A stretch of DNA of 29,794 nucleotides. It comes from JBIOWF01 sp044868295. GTDB taxonomy: Bacteria > Actinomycetota > Actinomycetes > Streptosporangiales > Streptosporangiaceae. Below the pieces are notes generated by a model that had not been told where the DNA came from, ran no database searches, and saw only the letters and a program-made list of their open reading frames with translations. Positions 21,776 through 29,203 of this stretch are shown here, piece after piece. Position 1 is the first letter of the stretch. Each line of letters begins with the position of its first letter. The stretch lies in the NCBI GenBank assembly GCA_044868295.1, contig JBIOWF010000066.1, positions 1 through 29,794 on the forward strand. The letters are read 5' to 3'. Both the position numbers and the translations under genes were made by a program.

Positions 21776-23203
21776 ATGGACTTCAAGGTCGCCGACCTTT
21801 CACTTGCGGAGTTCGGCCGCAAGGAGATCCGACTCGCCGAGCACGAGATGCCGGGCCTGATGGCGACCCGCAAGGAGTTCGCCGCCGTCCAGCCGCTCAG
21901 GGGCGCGAAGATCATGGGCTCGCTGCACATGACGATCCAGACCGCCGTCCTCATCGAGACGCTCGTCGCGCTGGGCGCCGATGTCCGCTGGGTGAGCTGC
22001 AACATCTTCTCCACCCAGGACCACGCCGCCGCCGCGGCCGTCGTGGGCCCGGAAGGCACGGTCGACAACCCCGCGGGCGTACCGGTCTTCGCGTGGAAGG
22101 GCGAGACGCTGGAGGAGTACTGGTGGTGCACGGAGCAGGCCCTCGCGTGGCCTGACGGCTCCGGCCCCAACATGATCCTCGACGACGGTGGCGACGCCAC
22201 CCTGCTCGTCCACAAGGGCGCCGAGTTCGAGAAGGCGGGCGCCGTCCCCACGGCGGGCGAGGACGACCCGGAGGAGTGGGGGATCATCCTCGACCTGCTC
22301 CGCCGTACGGTCACGGACGAGAAGAAGTGGACCAAGGTCGCCGAGGGCATCAAGGGCGTAACCGAGGAGACCACCACCGGCGTGCACCGCCTCTACGAGA
22401 TGTTCAACGCCGGTCAGCTGCTCTTCCCGGCCATCAACGTCAACGACTCCGTCACCAAGTCGAAGTTCGACAACAAGTACGGCTGTCGCCACTCGGTCAT
22501 CGACGGCCTCAACCGGGCGACCGACGTGCTGATCGGCGGCAAGGTGGCCGTCGTGTGCGGCTACGGCGACGTGGGCAAGGGTTGCGCCGACGCGCTGCGC
22601 GGCCAGGGCGCCCGAGTGATCGTCACCGAGATCGACCCGATCTGCGCGCTGCAGGCCGCCATGGACGGTTTCCAGGTCACCACGCTTGAAGACGTCATCG
22701 GCATCGCCGACATCTTCGTGACGACCACCGGCAACTTCGGCATCATCACCGCCGAGCACATGGCGCAGATGAAGCACAACGCGATCGTTTCCAACATCGG
22801 CCACTTCGACAACGAGATCGACATGGCCGGTCTGGCGCGCATCCCCGGTATCGTGAAGGAGGAGGTCAAGCCGCAGGTTCACACCTGGACCCTCCCGGAC
22901 GGGCGCCAGATCATCGTGCTGGCCGAGGGCCGCCTGATGAACCTGGGCTGCGCCACCGGCCACCCCTCGTTCGTGATGTCGAACTCGTTCACCAACCAGG
23001 TGATCGCGCAGATCGAGCTGTTCACGAAGACCGCCGAGTATCCGATCGGCGTCTACGTGCTGCCCAAGCACCTGGACGAGAAGGTCGCCCGGCTCCACCT
23101 GGACGCGCTCGGCGTCAAGCTGACCAAGCTGACCAAGAAGCAGGCGGAGTACATCGGCGTCGACGTCGAGGGCCCCTACAAGCCCGACCACTACCGCTAC
23201 TAG
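21776..23203 (+). CDS. ahcY: Adenosylhomocysteinase (S-adenosyl-L-homocysteine hydrolase), classical type
   Basis: 475 aa, ATG 21776 with GGAGGG about 9 nt upstream. It hydrolyses S-adenosylhomocysteine to adenosine and homocysteine, relieving product inhibition of methyltransferases. Visible motifs: GSLHMTIQTAVLIETL (substrate), NIFSTQDHAAAA, EETTTGVHRLYEM, KFDNKYGCRHS (catalytic Lys/Asp), the NAD-binding GYGDVGKGCADALRGQGARVIVTEIDP, and the C-terminal KPDHYRY, which reaches into the neighbouring subunit's cofactor. It includes the approximately 40-residue insertion (EGTVDNPAGVPVFAWKGETLEEYWWC region) of long bacterial forms. It matches mycobacterial SahH in type and place. A perfect hairpin follows the stop. 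Confidence 0.97.
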   Translation: MDFKVADLSLAEFGRKEIRLAEHEMPGLMATRKEFAAVQPLRGAKIMGSLHMTIQTAVLIETLVALGADVRWVSCNIFSTQDHAAAAAVVGPEGTVDNPAGVPVFAWKGETLEEYWWCTEQALAWPDGSGPNMILDDGGDATLLVHKGAEFEKAGAVPTAGEDDPEEWGIILDLLRRTVTDEKKWTKVAEGIKGVTEETTTGVHRLYEMFNAGQLLFPAINVNDSVTKSKFDNKYGCRHSVIDGLNRATDVLIGGKVAVVCGYGDVGKGCADALRGQGARVIVTEIDPICALQAAMDGFQVTTLEDVIGIADIFVTTTGNFGIITAEHMAQMKHNAIVSNIGHFDNEIDMAGLARIPGIVKEEVKPQVHTWTLPDGRQIIVLAEGRLMNLGCATGHPSFVMSNSFTNQVIAQIELFTKTAEYPIGVYVLPKHLDEKVARLHLDALGVKLTKLTKKQAEYIGVDVEGPYKPDHYRY

Positions 23204-23212
23204 CCCGTCCCG

Positions 23213-23247
23213 CCCGCGTGATCATGCCACCGCCATGATCACGCGGG
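23213..23247. terminator. Perfect 14-bp hairpin after ahcY
   Basis: CCCGCGTGATCATG (23213-23226) pairs without mismatch to CATGATCACGCGGG (23234-23247) around a 7-nt loop. It begins 10 nt after the ahcY stop and lacks a U-tract. It separates ahcY from the second hydrolase gene 36 nt further on. Confidence 0.7.
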
Positions 23248-23283
23248 AATTGTGGACCATCACGCGTAAGGGGGTGGGGCGCG

Positions 23284-24525
23284 GTGCCGTACGGCGACCT
23301 GGCGGAGGCCGGGGAGCGGCGGATCGGGTGGGCGGCGCGCTCCATGCCGGTCCTGGAGGCCATCGGCGGGCGGTTCGCCGGGGACAGGCCATTCGAAGGG
23401 CTGCGGATCGCCGCCTGCCTGCACGTGACCGCCGAGACCGCCGTCCTCATGGGCGCGCTCAAGGCGGGCGGCGCCGATATCGCGCTGGCCGCGTCCAACC
23501 CGCTGTCCACGCAGGACGACGTGGCGGCGGCCCTCGCTGAATCCGGCATAGCCGTACATGCCCGTACGGGTGTCGACAGGGACACCTATTACCGGCATAT
23601 CCATCAAGCACTGGATATTTCGCCGAACATCGTCCTCGACGACGGCTGTGATCTCGTCAACATCCTGCACACCGAGCGGGTCGAGCTGCTGAAGGCCGTG
23701 GCGGGAGGGTGCGAGGAGACCACGACCGGCGTGATCCGGTTACGCCAGATGGCCTCGGAGGACGCGCTCAGATTCCCCGTCGTCGCGGTCAACGACACGC
23801 GGACCAAGCGGATGTTCGACAACCGGTACGGCACCGGCCAGTCCACCCTGGACGGCATCATGCGGGCCACGAACACGCTGCTCGCCGGACGCACCGTCGT
23901 GGTCGCCGGGTTCGGGTTCTGCGGGCGTGGGGTGGCCGAGCGGGCCAAGGGCCTCGGCGCGCGCGTGATCGTGACCGAGATCGACCCGGTGAAGGCTCTC
24001 GACGCGTCGCTGCAGGGCTACGAGGTCCAGCCGATGGGCCGGTCCGCCGAGGTCGGAGACGTGTTCATCACGGTCACCGGCAACCGTGACGTGATCCGCG
24101 CCGAGCATCTGTCCGTCATGAAGGACGGCGCCATTCTCGCCAACGCGGGGCATTTCGACGTCGAGATCGATGTTCGCGCCCTGGAAGAGATGGCGGAAGC
24201 CGTACATCTCGGGGTTCGCCCGAACACGGATGAGTACGTGGTGAACGGTCGCCGCCTGCTCCTCCTCGCCGAAGGCCGCCTGGTCAACCTGACCGCCGCC
24301 GAGGGCCACCCGGCGGCCGTCATGGACATGTCCTTCTCCGCGCAGGCCCTCGCCGTCGCCTGGCTCGCCAAGGAATCGTCGCGGCTCTCACCCGGCGTGT
24401 ACGACGTCCCGTCCGAAATCGACGCCGAGGTGGCGAGGCTGAAGCTGGCCGCCGCCGACATCGTGATCGACGCCCTCACCGACGACCAGGAGTCCTACCT
24501 CCACTCCTGGCGGGCCGGCTCCTAG
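23284..24525 (+). CDS. Second adenosylhomocysteinase, archaeal/Thermotoga subfamily
   Basis: 413 aa, GTG 23284 with a purine-rich AAGGGGG stretch upstream. It is a complete SAH-hydrolase-fold protein but not a copy of the adjacent ahcY. It lacks the 40-residue insertion and the C-terminal K-x-DHYRY tail, ending instead in a DDQESYLHSWRAGS-like segment. Motifs: WAARSMPVLEAI, CLHVTAETAVLMGAL, SNPLSTQDDVAAAL, EETTTGVIRLRQM, MFDNRYGTGQSTLDGIMRATN, GFGFCGRGVAERAKGLGARV and NAGHFDVEI. These resemble the Thermotoga maritima enzyme as I recall it. Related archaeal enzymes can act on S-inosylhomocysteine, so the substrate may differ from that of AhcY. The active-site Lys position of KFDN/KMFDN is retained (KRMFDNRYG). 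It ends 2 nt from the converging pseudogene. Confidence 0.9.
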   Translation: MPYGDLAEAGERRIGWAARSMPVLEAIGGRFAGDRPFEGLRIAACLHVTAETAVLMGALKAGGADIALAASNPLSTQDDVAAALAESGIAVHARTGVDRDTYYRHIHQALDISPNIVLDDGCDLVNILHTERVELLKAVAGGCEETTTGVIRLRQMASEDALRFPVVAVNDTRTKRMFDNRYGTGQSTLDGIMRATNTLLAGRTVVVAGFGFCGRGVAERAKGLGARVIVTEIDPVKALDASLQGYEVQPMGRSAEVGDVFITVTGNRDVIRAEHLSVMKDGAILANAGHFDVEIDVRALEEMAEAVHLGVRPNTDEYVVNGRRLLLLAEGRLVNLTAAEGHPAAVMDMSFSAQALAVAWLAKESSRLSPGVYDVPSEIDAEVARLKLAAADIVIDALTDDQESYLHSWRAGS

Positions 24526-24527
24526 TT

Positions 24528-25370
24528 TCACCAGTTCACGGACCGGTAGTCCTTCAGGAACAGGCCGGAGACCGGGTGCCCGCTCACACCCCGTACCACG
24601 GGGTCGTAGATCCGGGCCGCGCCGTCGATGACGTCGAGCGGAGGCCGAAAGCCCGCCTCCCGCAGGGCGGTCTTGATGGGGTGGGGCCGTTCATCGGTCA
24701 CCCAACCGGTGTCCACGCTGTTCATGTAGATCCCGGAGGCGGCGTAGTCGGCCGCGGCCGTACGGGTCAGCATGTTCAGCGAGGCCTTCGCCATGTTCGT
24801 GTGCGCGTGCCGCACGGTTTTGTGCTCGCGGGAGAAACTGCCCTCCATCGCCGAGACCTGCACGATGTGGCGGTCGTGGTGCGGGGAGGCCTCCATCAGG
24901 CCGCGCAGCCTGCCGGTGAGCAGAACGGTCAGTGCGGGCGGTGGACAAGCGAGGACGATCTTTCCGGCGACGGTGCCGGATTCGGCCAGCCGCAGGGCGT
25001 CGGCGACGCGGGTGAGCGGCAGTTGGGCGGCGATCTGGGCGGTGACGTCTCCGCGCTGCAGGGCGGAGAAGACCTGGGTGAGGTCGGTGCGCAGCCGGGC
25101 GCGGAACCGGTCCTTGGACAGGGCGCGTCCGGCCCAGACGTTGAAGAAGTAGGCGCGGCGGCGGTTGGGCAGCGCGTTCCACAGCCGGACCCGGCCGAGC
25201 AGCTTGAGCACGGGCCACTGCTTGGACCCCTCGTCGTCCCGGGTGGAGGCGCAGCCGTACGACGAACGGGAACGCCGGCTGGTCGTAGTAGCGGCCACGG
25301 CGCATCTGCTGCTCGGCCAAGGAGACCCCGGTGGCCTCCGCCCGGATCACGACCTGGCCCGGCCCCGCAC
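24528..25370 (-). pseudogene. Mosaic remnant: MDR oxidoreductase pieces fused in frame to an SDR C-terminus
   Basis: Reading on the minus strand, 25370 to about 25261 encodes a medium-chain (zinc-type/quinone) dehydrogenase N-terminal piece, PGQVVIRAEATGVSLAEQ then RGRYYDQPAFPFV, which stops making sense at about 25260. In another frame (24528-25298, 256 codons open) residues 13-118 are the C-terminal part of the same family (RLWNALPNRRRAYFFNVWAG, LPLTRVADALRLAESGTVAGKIVL). Residues about 128-256 are the C-terminal part of a short-chain dehydrogenase (HIVQVSAMEG, HTNMAKASLNMLTR, NSVDTGWVTDERP, GLFLKDY) lacking its Rossmann N-terminus. Both catalytic domains are broken, so it should be non-functional although the last 256 codons are still open. 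The likely cause is two internal deletions joining neighbouring genes. Confidence 0.75.
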
Positions 25371-25485
25371 CCAGGTGCGAGTAGGGACGATGTTGGTCGT
25401 GGTGCTGCCGCTGACCTGGGCGAGCTCGTCGACGATCGAGGTGGGCCATGGAGCCTGCAGCAGTGGCCGATTCTTGGTTCCTTGA
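25371..25485. other. Unassigned spacer upstream of the MDR remnant
   Basis: The minus strand here stays open in one frame (a TSIVDELAQVSGSTTTNIVPT-like stretch) but I recognise no family and no start with a ribosome-binding site. It is probably the decayed 5' end of the remnant or its former upstream gene. Confidence 0.4.
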
Positions 25486-26463
25486 TCAGGCCGGGGGGAC
25501 GAATCCGCCGGGGGTGGGGCGGCCGTGAGGCGCTTCGGGGGCGGGTGGTCTCAGCTGTTCATGCGGTGACGCCGCTGGGGAGGGCTGCGCCGATCCGGGT
25601 GGGGGTAGCGGATGGGGCTGGCCGTACGGCGGAGCGGAGGGAAATGCTGGCGACTGTCCGGTGGTGGGCCCTCCTGGGGTGTGGCTCTGGGGCGTTTCGC
25701 CGTACGGGACCGTGGTCTGGCGGGCTTGGCCGAGCCGGATCTCCTCGCGGCGCCTGCGCTCGGCCAGCACGGCCGCCAGATAGGCGTGCGGCGGGACGCC
25801 CGGCGGGGGAGGCGGGGCGACGCACGCCGTCACCTGAGCGGCGATCCGCGCCCCCATCTCGTGCTGGACGCCGGGCGCGAGCTGGTGCCGGCGCGAAAGG
25901 TACTGCCTCGCGGTGTTGGCCAGCTCGTCGGGAAGCTGGGAGAGCTCCAGCGTGGCGGCCCACGCCGCCAGCTGGGGCGGCATCGCCGGTGGGGGAGCCT
26001 GGCGCGGCGCCCGCTCACCGATGACGATCGTGCCCGCGAAGACGTCTCCCAGCCGCTTGCCCTGCTGGTTGACCAGCGAAGTGATCAGCGCCGGGGCGCC
26101 GAAGAACAGCCAGAACTCCACGAATCCGGCGAGCCCGCGAAACAGCGCCTGCCGGAACCGCTCGGGTCCGCCGTCGTCGCTCACCACGCGGAGCCCCAGC
26201 GCCAGCTTGCCCAGGCTGCGTCCCCTGCTCACGGTCTCGAAGATCACCGGATAGCCCACGATCACCAGCACAGCGAAAAGGATCACCAGCCCGGCGGTCA
26301 GCGCGCTGTCGGCGACGAAGGACGCGTTGGACAGCAGGACGAGCGCCGCGACGAGGACGGTGCACTGGACGACCCAGTCGATGATGTACGCCAGGGCGCG
26401 GCTCGGCAGCTGCGCGATCCGCACCTCGACGACGACGGCCTCGCCGGTCACGATTTCCGACAC
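25486..26463 (-). CDS. RDD-family membrane protein with proline-rich tail
   Basis: 325 aa from the GTG at 26463; a GTG at 26472 would add three residues but would overlap the -10 element. The RDD domain covers about residues 1-150: LPSRALAYIIDW (Arg and Asp of the name), TM helices near 26-47 and 55-78, FETVSRGRSLGKLALGLRVV, a third helix region near 110-130, and GKRLGDVFAGTIVIGE. The rest is a cytoplasmic tail with a helical part (about 165-225) and a Pro/Gly/His-rich end. RDD proteins are poorly defined membrane proteins, sometimes linked to ion transport. The start is preceded by TAGGGT at exactly 7 nt. It is paired divergently with the SpoIIM-family gene, a pairing usual in actinobacteria. 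Confidence 0.9.
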   Translation of the reverse strand: MSEIVTGEAVVVEVRIAQLPSRALAYIIDWVVQCTVLVAALVLLSNASFVADSALTAGLVILFAVLVIVGYPVIFETVSRGRSLGKLALGLRVVSDDGGPERFRQALFRGLAGFVEFWLFFGAPALITSLVNQQGKRLGDVFAGTIVIGERAPRQAPPPAMPPQLAAWAATLELSQLPDELANTARQYLSRRHQLAPGVQHEMGARIAAQVTACVAPPPPPGVPPHAYLAAVLAERRRREEIRLGQARQTTVPYGETPQSHTPGGPTTGQSPAFPSAPPYGQPHPLPPPGSAQPSPAASPHEQLRPPAPEAPHGRPTPGGFVPPA

Positions 26464-26470
26464 ACTTCGC

Positions 26471-26476
26471 ACCCTA
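26471..26476 (-). promoter_or_regulatory. Candidate -10 of leaderless RDD transcript
   Basis: On the minus strand TAGGGT (26476 to 26471) lies 7 nt before the GTG at 26463. It mirrors the site at 26519 in both sequence and spacing. Confidence 0.45.
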
Positions 26477-26518
26477 CTGCGCCCGATCTGCGTGCCCAGG
26501 CGTGCCGTGGACCTTCGG

Positions 26519-26524
26519 TAGGGT
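26519..26524 (+). promoter_or_regulatory. Candidate -10 of leaderless SpoIIM-family transcript
   Basis: TAGGGT lies 7 nt before the GTG at 26532. The two divergent -10 elements are only 42 nt apart, so the two polymerase sites would overlap and may exclude each other. Confidence 0.45.
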
Positions 26525-26531
26525 CGGGTCT

Positions 26532-27524
26532 GTGGATATCGATGCGTTCGTCGCCGCCAACCGGCCGACCTGGGATCGGCTGGAGGACCTGGTCCACCGG
26601 CGGCACCGGCTGGACGGCGCGGAGGTCGACGAGCTCGTCGAGCTCTACCAGCGAGCCGCGACGCACCTGTCCATCGTCCGCTCGGGGCCGAGGGACGCGA
26701 TCCTGGCCGGCCGCCTGTCGTCGCTGGTCGCCCGGGCCCGCTCGGCCGTGACCGGGGCGCACACCCCGGCCTGGCGGGAAGTCGTCCGGTTCTTCACCGT
26801 TTCGTTTCCGGTGGTGGCCTACCGGGCGCGCAGGTGGTGGCTGGGGGCGGCCCTGGCCTCGATCGCGGTCGCGTACGTGATGGGCGCCTGGGTCGCCGGA
26901 AACCCGGACGTGCAGGCGGTCGTCGGCACTCCCGAGGAGATCAGGCAGCTCGTCCAGCACGATTTCGCGGACTACTACTCGAAGAACCCGGCGGCGTCGT
27001 TCGCGAGTCAGGTCTGGATCAACAACGCCTGGGTGTCGATGCGGGTCATCGCTTCCGCGATCCTTCTCGGGCTGCCGATCCCGTACCTCCTTTGGCAGAA
27101 CGCCGCCAACGTCGGCGTCGTGGGTGGTCTGATGACCGCGTACGGCAAGGGCGACATCTTCTGGGGGCTGATCCTTCCGCATGGGCTGCTGGAGCTGACG
27201 GCGGTCTTCCTCGCCGCCGGTGTCGGGATGCGTCTCGGCTGGACGGTCATCGATCCCGGGCCGCGACGGCGGGGTGAGGCACTGGCCGAGCAGGGGCGGG
27301 CCGTGATGAGCGTCGCCCTCGGCCTTGTCGTGGTGCTCCTGATATCCGGCCTGATCGAGGCCGGCGTGACCCCGTCCGGCCTGCCCACGTGGGCCCGGAT
27401 CGGCATCGGCGCGCTGGCCGAGGTCCTTTTCCTGGCCTATGTCATCGTCTTCGGCCGCAGGGCACTGCGCGCGGGGGAGACCGGCGACATCGAGCAGGCC
27501 CCCGATCTCGCTCCCACTGTCTGA
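26532..27524 (+). CDS. Stage II sporulation protein M (SpoIIM, DUF95) family membrane protein
   Basis: 330 aa, GTG 26532. The N-terminus DIDAFVAANRPTWDRLEDLVHRR and following ELVELYQRAATHLSIVRS are typical of the actinobacterial SpoIIM/DUF95 family. TM helices lie near 99-120 (WWLGAALASIAVAYVMGAWV), about 170-190, 195-215, 225-245 and 255-275, with the conserved QVWINNAWVSMRVIASAILLGLP and HGLLELTAVFLAAGVG segments. In Bacillus SpoIIM works in engulfment with SpoIID/P; in actinobacteria the role is unknown. Its usual downstream partners (DUF4129, MoxR, DUF58 genes) do not follow here; instead 105 nt without a gene leads to a small unknown gene. Confidence 0.9.
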   Translation: MDIDAFVAANRPTWDRLEDLVHRRHRLDGAEVDELVELYQRAATHLSIVRSGPRDAILAGRLSSLVARARSAVTGAHTPAWREVVRFFTVSFPVVAYRARRWWLGAALASIAVAYVMGAWVAGNPDVQAVVGTPEEIRQLVQHDFADYYSKNPAASFASQVWINNAWVSMRVIASAILLGLPIPYLLWQNAANVGVVGGLMTAYGKGDIFWGLILPHGLLELTAVFLAAGVGMRLGWTVIDPGPRRRGEALAEQGRAVMSVALGLVVVLLISGLIEAGVTPSGLPTWARIGIGALAEVLFLAYVIVFGRRALRAGETGDIEQAPDLAPTV

Positions 27525-27629
27525 TCCCATGGCCTGATCCAGCGCAGAGGGAGCATTGTGGAGGTAGCTGCCTATAGCGGTCTCAACTGGGCAGGTACTC
27601 CTTGCGGATTCTGGTGAGAGGAGCCGGCC

Positions 27630-27890
27630 GTGCCCGAAAATGTGGTGCTGATCATTCGATTTCATCCGGTGGGCGGCGAAGACGTCTCCGTGATGAGCGG
27701 GGATTTCGGCGGGGAGCCGGAGGCGTTGGAGGCGATCGCTCGTGCTGTGGACGAGCGGCGCAGCCTGGTGTTGACCCGAGCGAGATATGACCGTGAGACC
27801 GAAGTGAACGGTGTGATCATCAACCTGGCCAACGTGGTGTCGGTTCGGGTATCGAAGACAGACAGCGCCCTGGCGGGTCAGTACCTGTAG
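27630..27890 (+). CDS. Small hypothetical protein (86 aa)
   Basis: 86 aa, GTG 27630, with GAGAGGAG 7 nt upstream. The protein alternates short beta strands with acidic stretches (NVVLIIRFHPVGGEDVSVM, GGEPEALEAIARAVDERRS) and ends with VNGVIINLANVVSVRVSK, a pattern seen in small beta-sheet proteins of actinobacteria. I do not recognise the family and see no TM, signal peptide or cysteines. It stands alone between the SpoIIM-family gene and the iclR gene. The preceding 105 bases (27525-27629) hold nothing else I can name. Confidence 0.6.
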   Translation: MPENVVLIIRFHPVGGEDVSVMSGDFGGEPEALEAIARAVDERRSLVLTRARYDRETEVNGVIINLANVVSVRVSKTDSALAGQYL

Positions 27891-27941
27891 ACCAGCGAGC
27901 AGCCGCTCTCGTCCGCGCGGCAGGTCACCGAGTACCTCGGG

Positions 27942-27958
27942 GGTCCACTGAATGGACC
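27942..27958. promoter_or_regulatory. Palindromic candidate operator in front of the IclR gene
   Basis: GGTCCACTGAATGGACC has perfect 6-bp arms GGTCCA / TGGACC around CTGAA. It lies just upstream of a -10-like TAGCGT at 27968, over the expected -35 position, so binding would repress the iclR promoter. A near-identical copy occurs at 29181. Confidence 0.6.
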
Positions 27959-27967
27959 ACTTTGCTG

Positions 27968-27973
27968 TAGCGT
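27968..27973 (+). promoter_or_regulatory. Candidate -10 of the IclR gene
   Basis: TAGCGT lies 9 nt after the operator and about 60 nt before the chosen start. It matches the TANNNT form seen elsewhere in the window; no good -35 is present, consistent with the operator occupying that place. Confidence 0.35.
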
Positions 27974-28035
27974 GAACGTGCCGATGCAAGAACGAATGCC
28001 CGCGGCGTTCTCGACCGATGGAAGGTGTGGACGAA

Positions 28036-28806
28036 GTGCCGGCAGAAGCCGATTCCGGCGGGCTGCGTGGGGTGCGGAGAGCCCTCGACGTCCTGTTCCT
28101 GCTCGACGACCAGCGGCATTCGCTCTCGATCCGGGACATCGTCACGGAGACCGGCATCCCGAAGACGACCGTGTTGCGGCTGCTGCAGACGCTGCAGATG
28201 AACGGCATGCTGTGGCTGGGCGACGACGGCAAGTATGTCGCGGGTCCGTCGCTGCTGCGCTGGACCCGGCTGGCCGCCGAGACGTGGCAGCTGCCGGCTG
28301 AAGTGCGTGATGCCGTGCGCGCCCTGGCCACCGAGCACAAGGAGACCGTCCACGTCTACGTGCGCCGCGACCTGAACAGGATCTGCATCGCCCAGGAGGA
28401 GGGCACGCAAACCCTCCGGCACGTCGTGAGCGTGGGCGACGAGCGCCCGCTGTGGGCGGGCGCCGTCGCCAAGGTGCTGCTCCTCGACGCCACGCCCGAG
28501 CTGCTGGAGCGGGTCGCCCGTAGCTCGCCTCTCGGCATGGACCACCTGACGACCCTGGAGGGCTGGGTACGGCAGGCGTCCGCGGACGGCTACGCGGTCA
28601 GCCACGCGGACCTGGAGGAAGGGCTCTCAGCCGTCGCGGTCCCGATCACGAGCCAGGACGGTCGCGTGGTCGCCTCGCTCTCCTTCGGCGGTCCGACCAC
28701 CCGTTTCACCGACGAGAGAGTGGCCCGGTTCGCCGAGGCTCTCATGCGTACGGCTGAACATTTCCGGCGCAGCCGGTTCGGCGCGGTGCCGGGAAGCGTC
28801 GGCTAG
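28036..28806 (+). CDS. IclR-family transcriptional regulator
   Basis: About 256 aa from the GTG at 28036, which has GGAAGG 10 nt upstream; an ATG at 28018 (262 aa) is in frame but has no ribosome-binding site. The N-terminal winged helix-turn-helix (LRGVRRALDVLFLLDD, HSLSIRDIVTETGIPKTTVLRLLQTLQMNGML) is followed by a ligand-binding GAF-like IclR domain from about residue 80 (TVHVYVRRDLNRICIAQEE, RPLWAGAVAKVLLL, GYAVSHADLEEGLSAVAVPI). Both domains are complete. IclR proteins commonly repress aromatic-acid or quinate/shikimate catabolism genes, and the remnants of an MFS transporter and a shikimate/quinate dehydrogenase follow. Its stop TAG overlaps the stop of the next, converging gene. Confidence 0.92.
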   Translation: MPAEADSGGLRGVRRALDVLFLLDDQRHSLSIRDIVTETGIPKTTVLRLLQTLQMNGMLWLGDDGKYVAGPSLLRWTRLAAETWQLPAEVRDAVRALATEHKETVHVYVRRDLNRICIAQEEGTQTLRHVVSVGDERPLWAGAVAKVLLLDATPELLERVARSSPLGMDHLTTLEGWVRQASADGYAVSHADLEEGLSAVAVPITSQDGRVVASLSFGGPTTRFTDERVARFAEALMRTAEHFRRSRFGAVPGSVG

Positions 28807-29105
28807 CCGCAGGCGCCGATGCGGGCATGGAGAGCTCGCTCGGCGGCCAGGACCGGCTCTGCGGTGAGGTGGTGGACCTCGTCCACATCCCTGTGCCTCA
28901 GCGCCTGCGCGATGTCCTGCCATGTCACGCCGTCGGCACGCAGTGCCTGTACGGCGGCGCCCAGCGCGACGCCCGCCTGCTCGTAGACGTCTCCGATCGC
29001 CGTCAGGGTGCAGAGAAGGTCCGGCGCGGTGCGCTCCTCGTCGATCCTTCGGATCATCTCGTGGTTGGCCAGTGCTGCGGTGACCCACCAGTCCGCTCGT
29101 GTCAT
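28803..29105 (-). CDS. Small protein with possible HTH, unknown function (100 aa)
   Basis: 100 aa from the ATG at 29105, with GAGGAGG 5 nt upstream (a strong site); a start at 29150 lacks one. It is mostly alpha-helical (ADWWVTAALANHEMIRRIDEE, GVALGAAVQALRADG) with VTWQDIAQALRHRDVDEV resembling the recognition part of an HTH. I cannot name the family. It ends in TAG on the minus strand at 28803, sharing a CTAG palindrome with the iclR stop, so the two genes converge with a small overlap. It lies between iclR and the second operator and diverges from the decayed transporter, so it may have been regulated with it. Confidence 0.65.
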   Translation of the reverse strand: MTRADWWVTAALANHEMIRRIDEERTAPDLLCTLTAIGDVYEQAGVALGAAVQALRADGVTWQDIAQALRHRDVDEVHHLTAEPVLAAERALHARIGACG

Positions 29106-29160
29106 GGGGTGCCTCCTCTGTGTGGCAAGTGGAGTGCTTGACCCCACCATAGCCGAAAAC

Positions 29161-29197
29161 GGACCAGTTTTGGATAATTTGGTCCGATGAATGGACC
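29161..29197. promoter_or_regulatory. Second candidate IclR operator, with an overlapping half-site pair
   Basis: GGTCCGATGAATGGACC (29181-29197) is near-identical to the site at 27942 (two changes in 17 nt) with 5-bp arms GGTCC / GGACC. Just upstream GGACCA (29161-29166) and TGGTCC (29180-29185) form another inverted pair around a -10-like GATAAT (29173-29178). It stands between the 100-aa gene and the transporter remnant, as expected for the former catabolic promoter. Confidence 0.6.
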
Positions 29198-29203
29198 ACG
29201 AGC

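Noticed and set aside
21800..23191. 463-codon antisense frame across ahcY
   Set aside because: Shadow of a highly conserved gene; composition is Val/Asp/His-rich nonsense.
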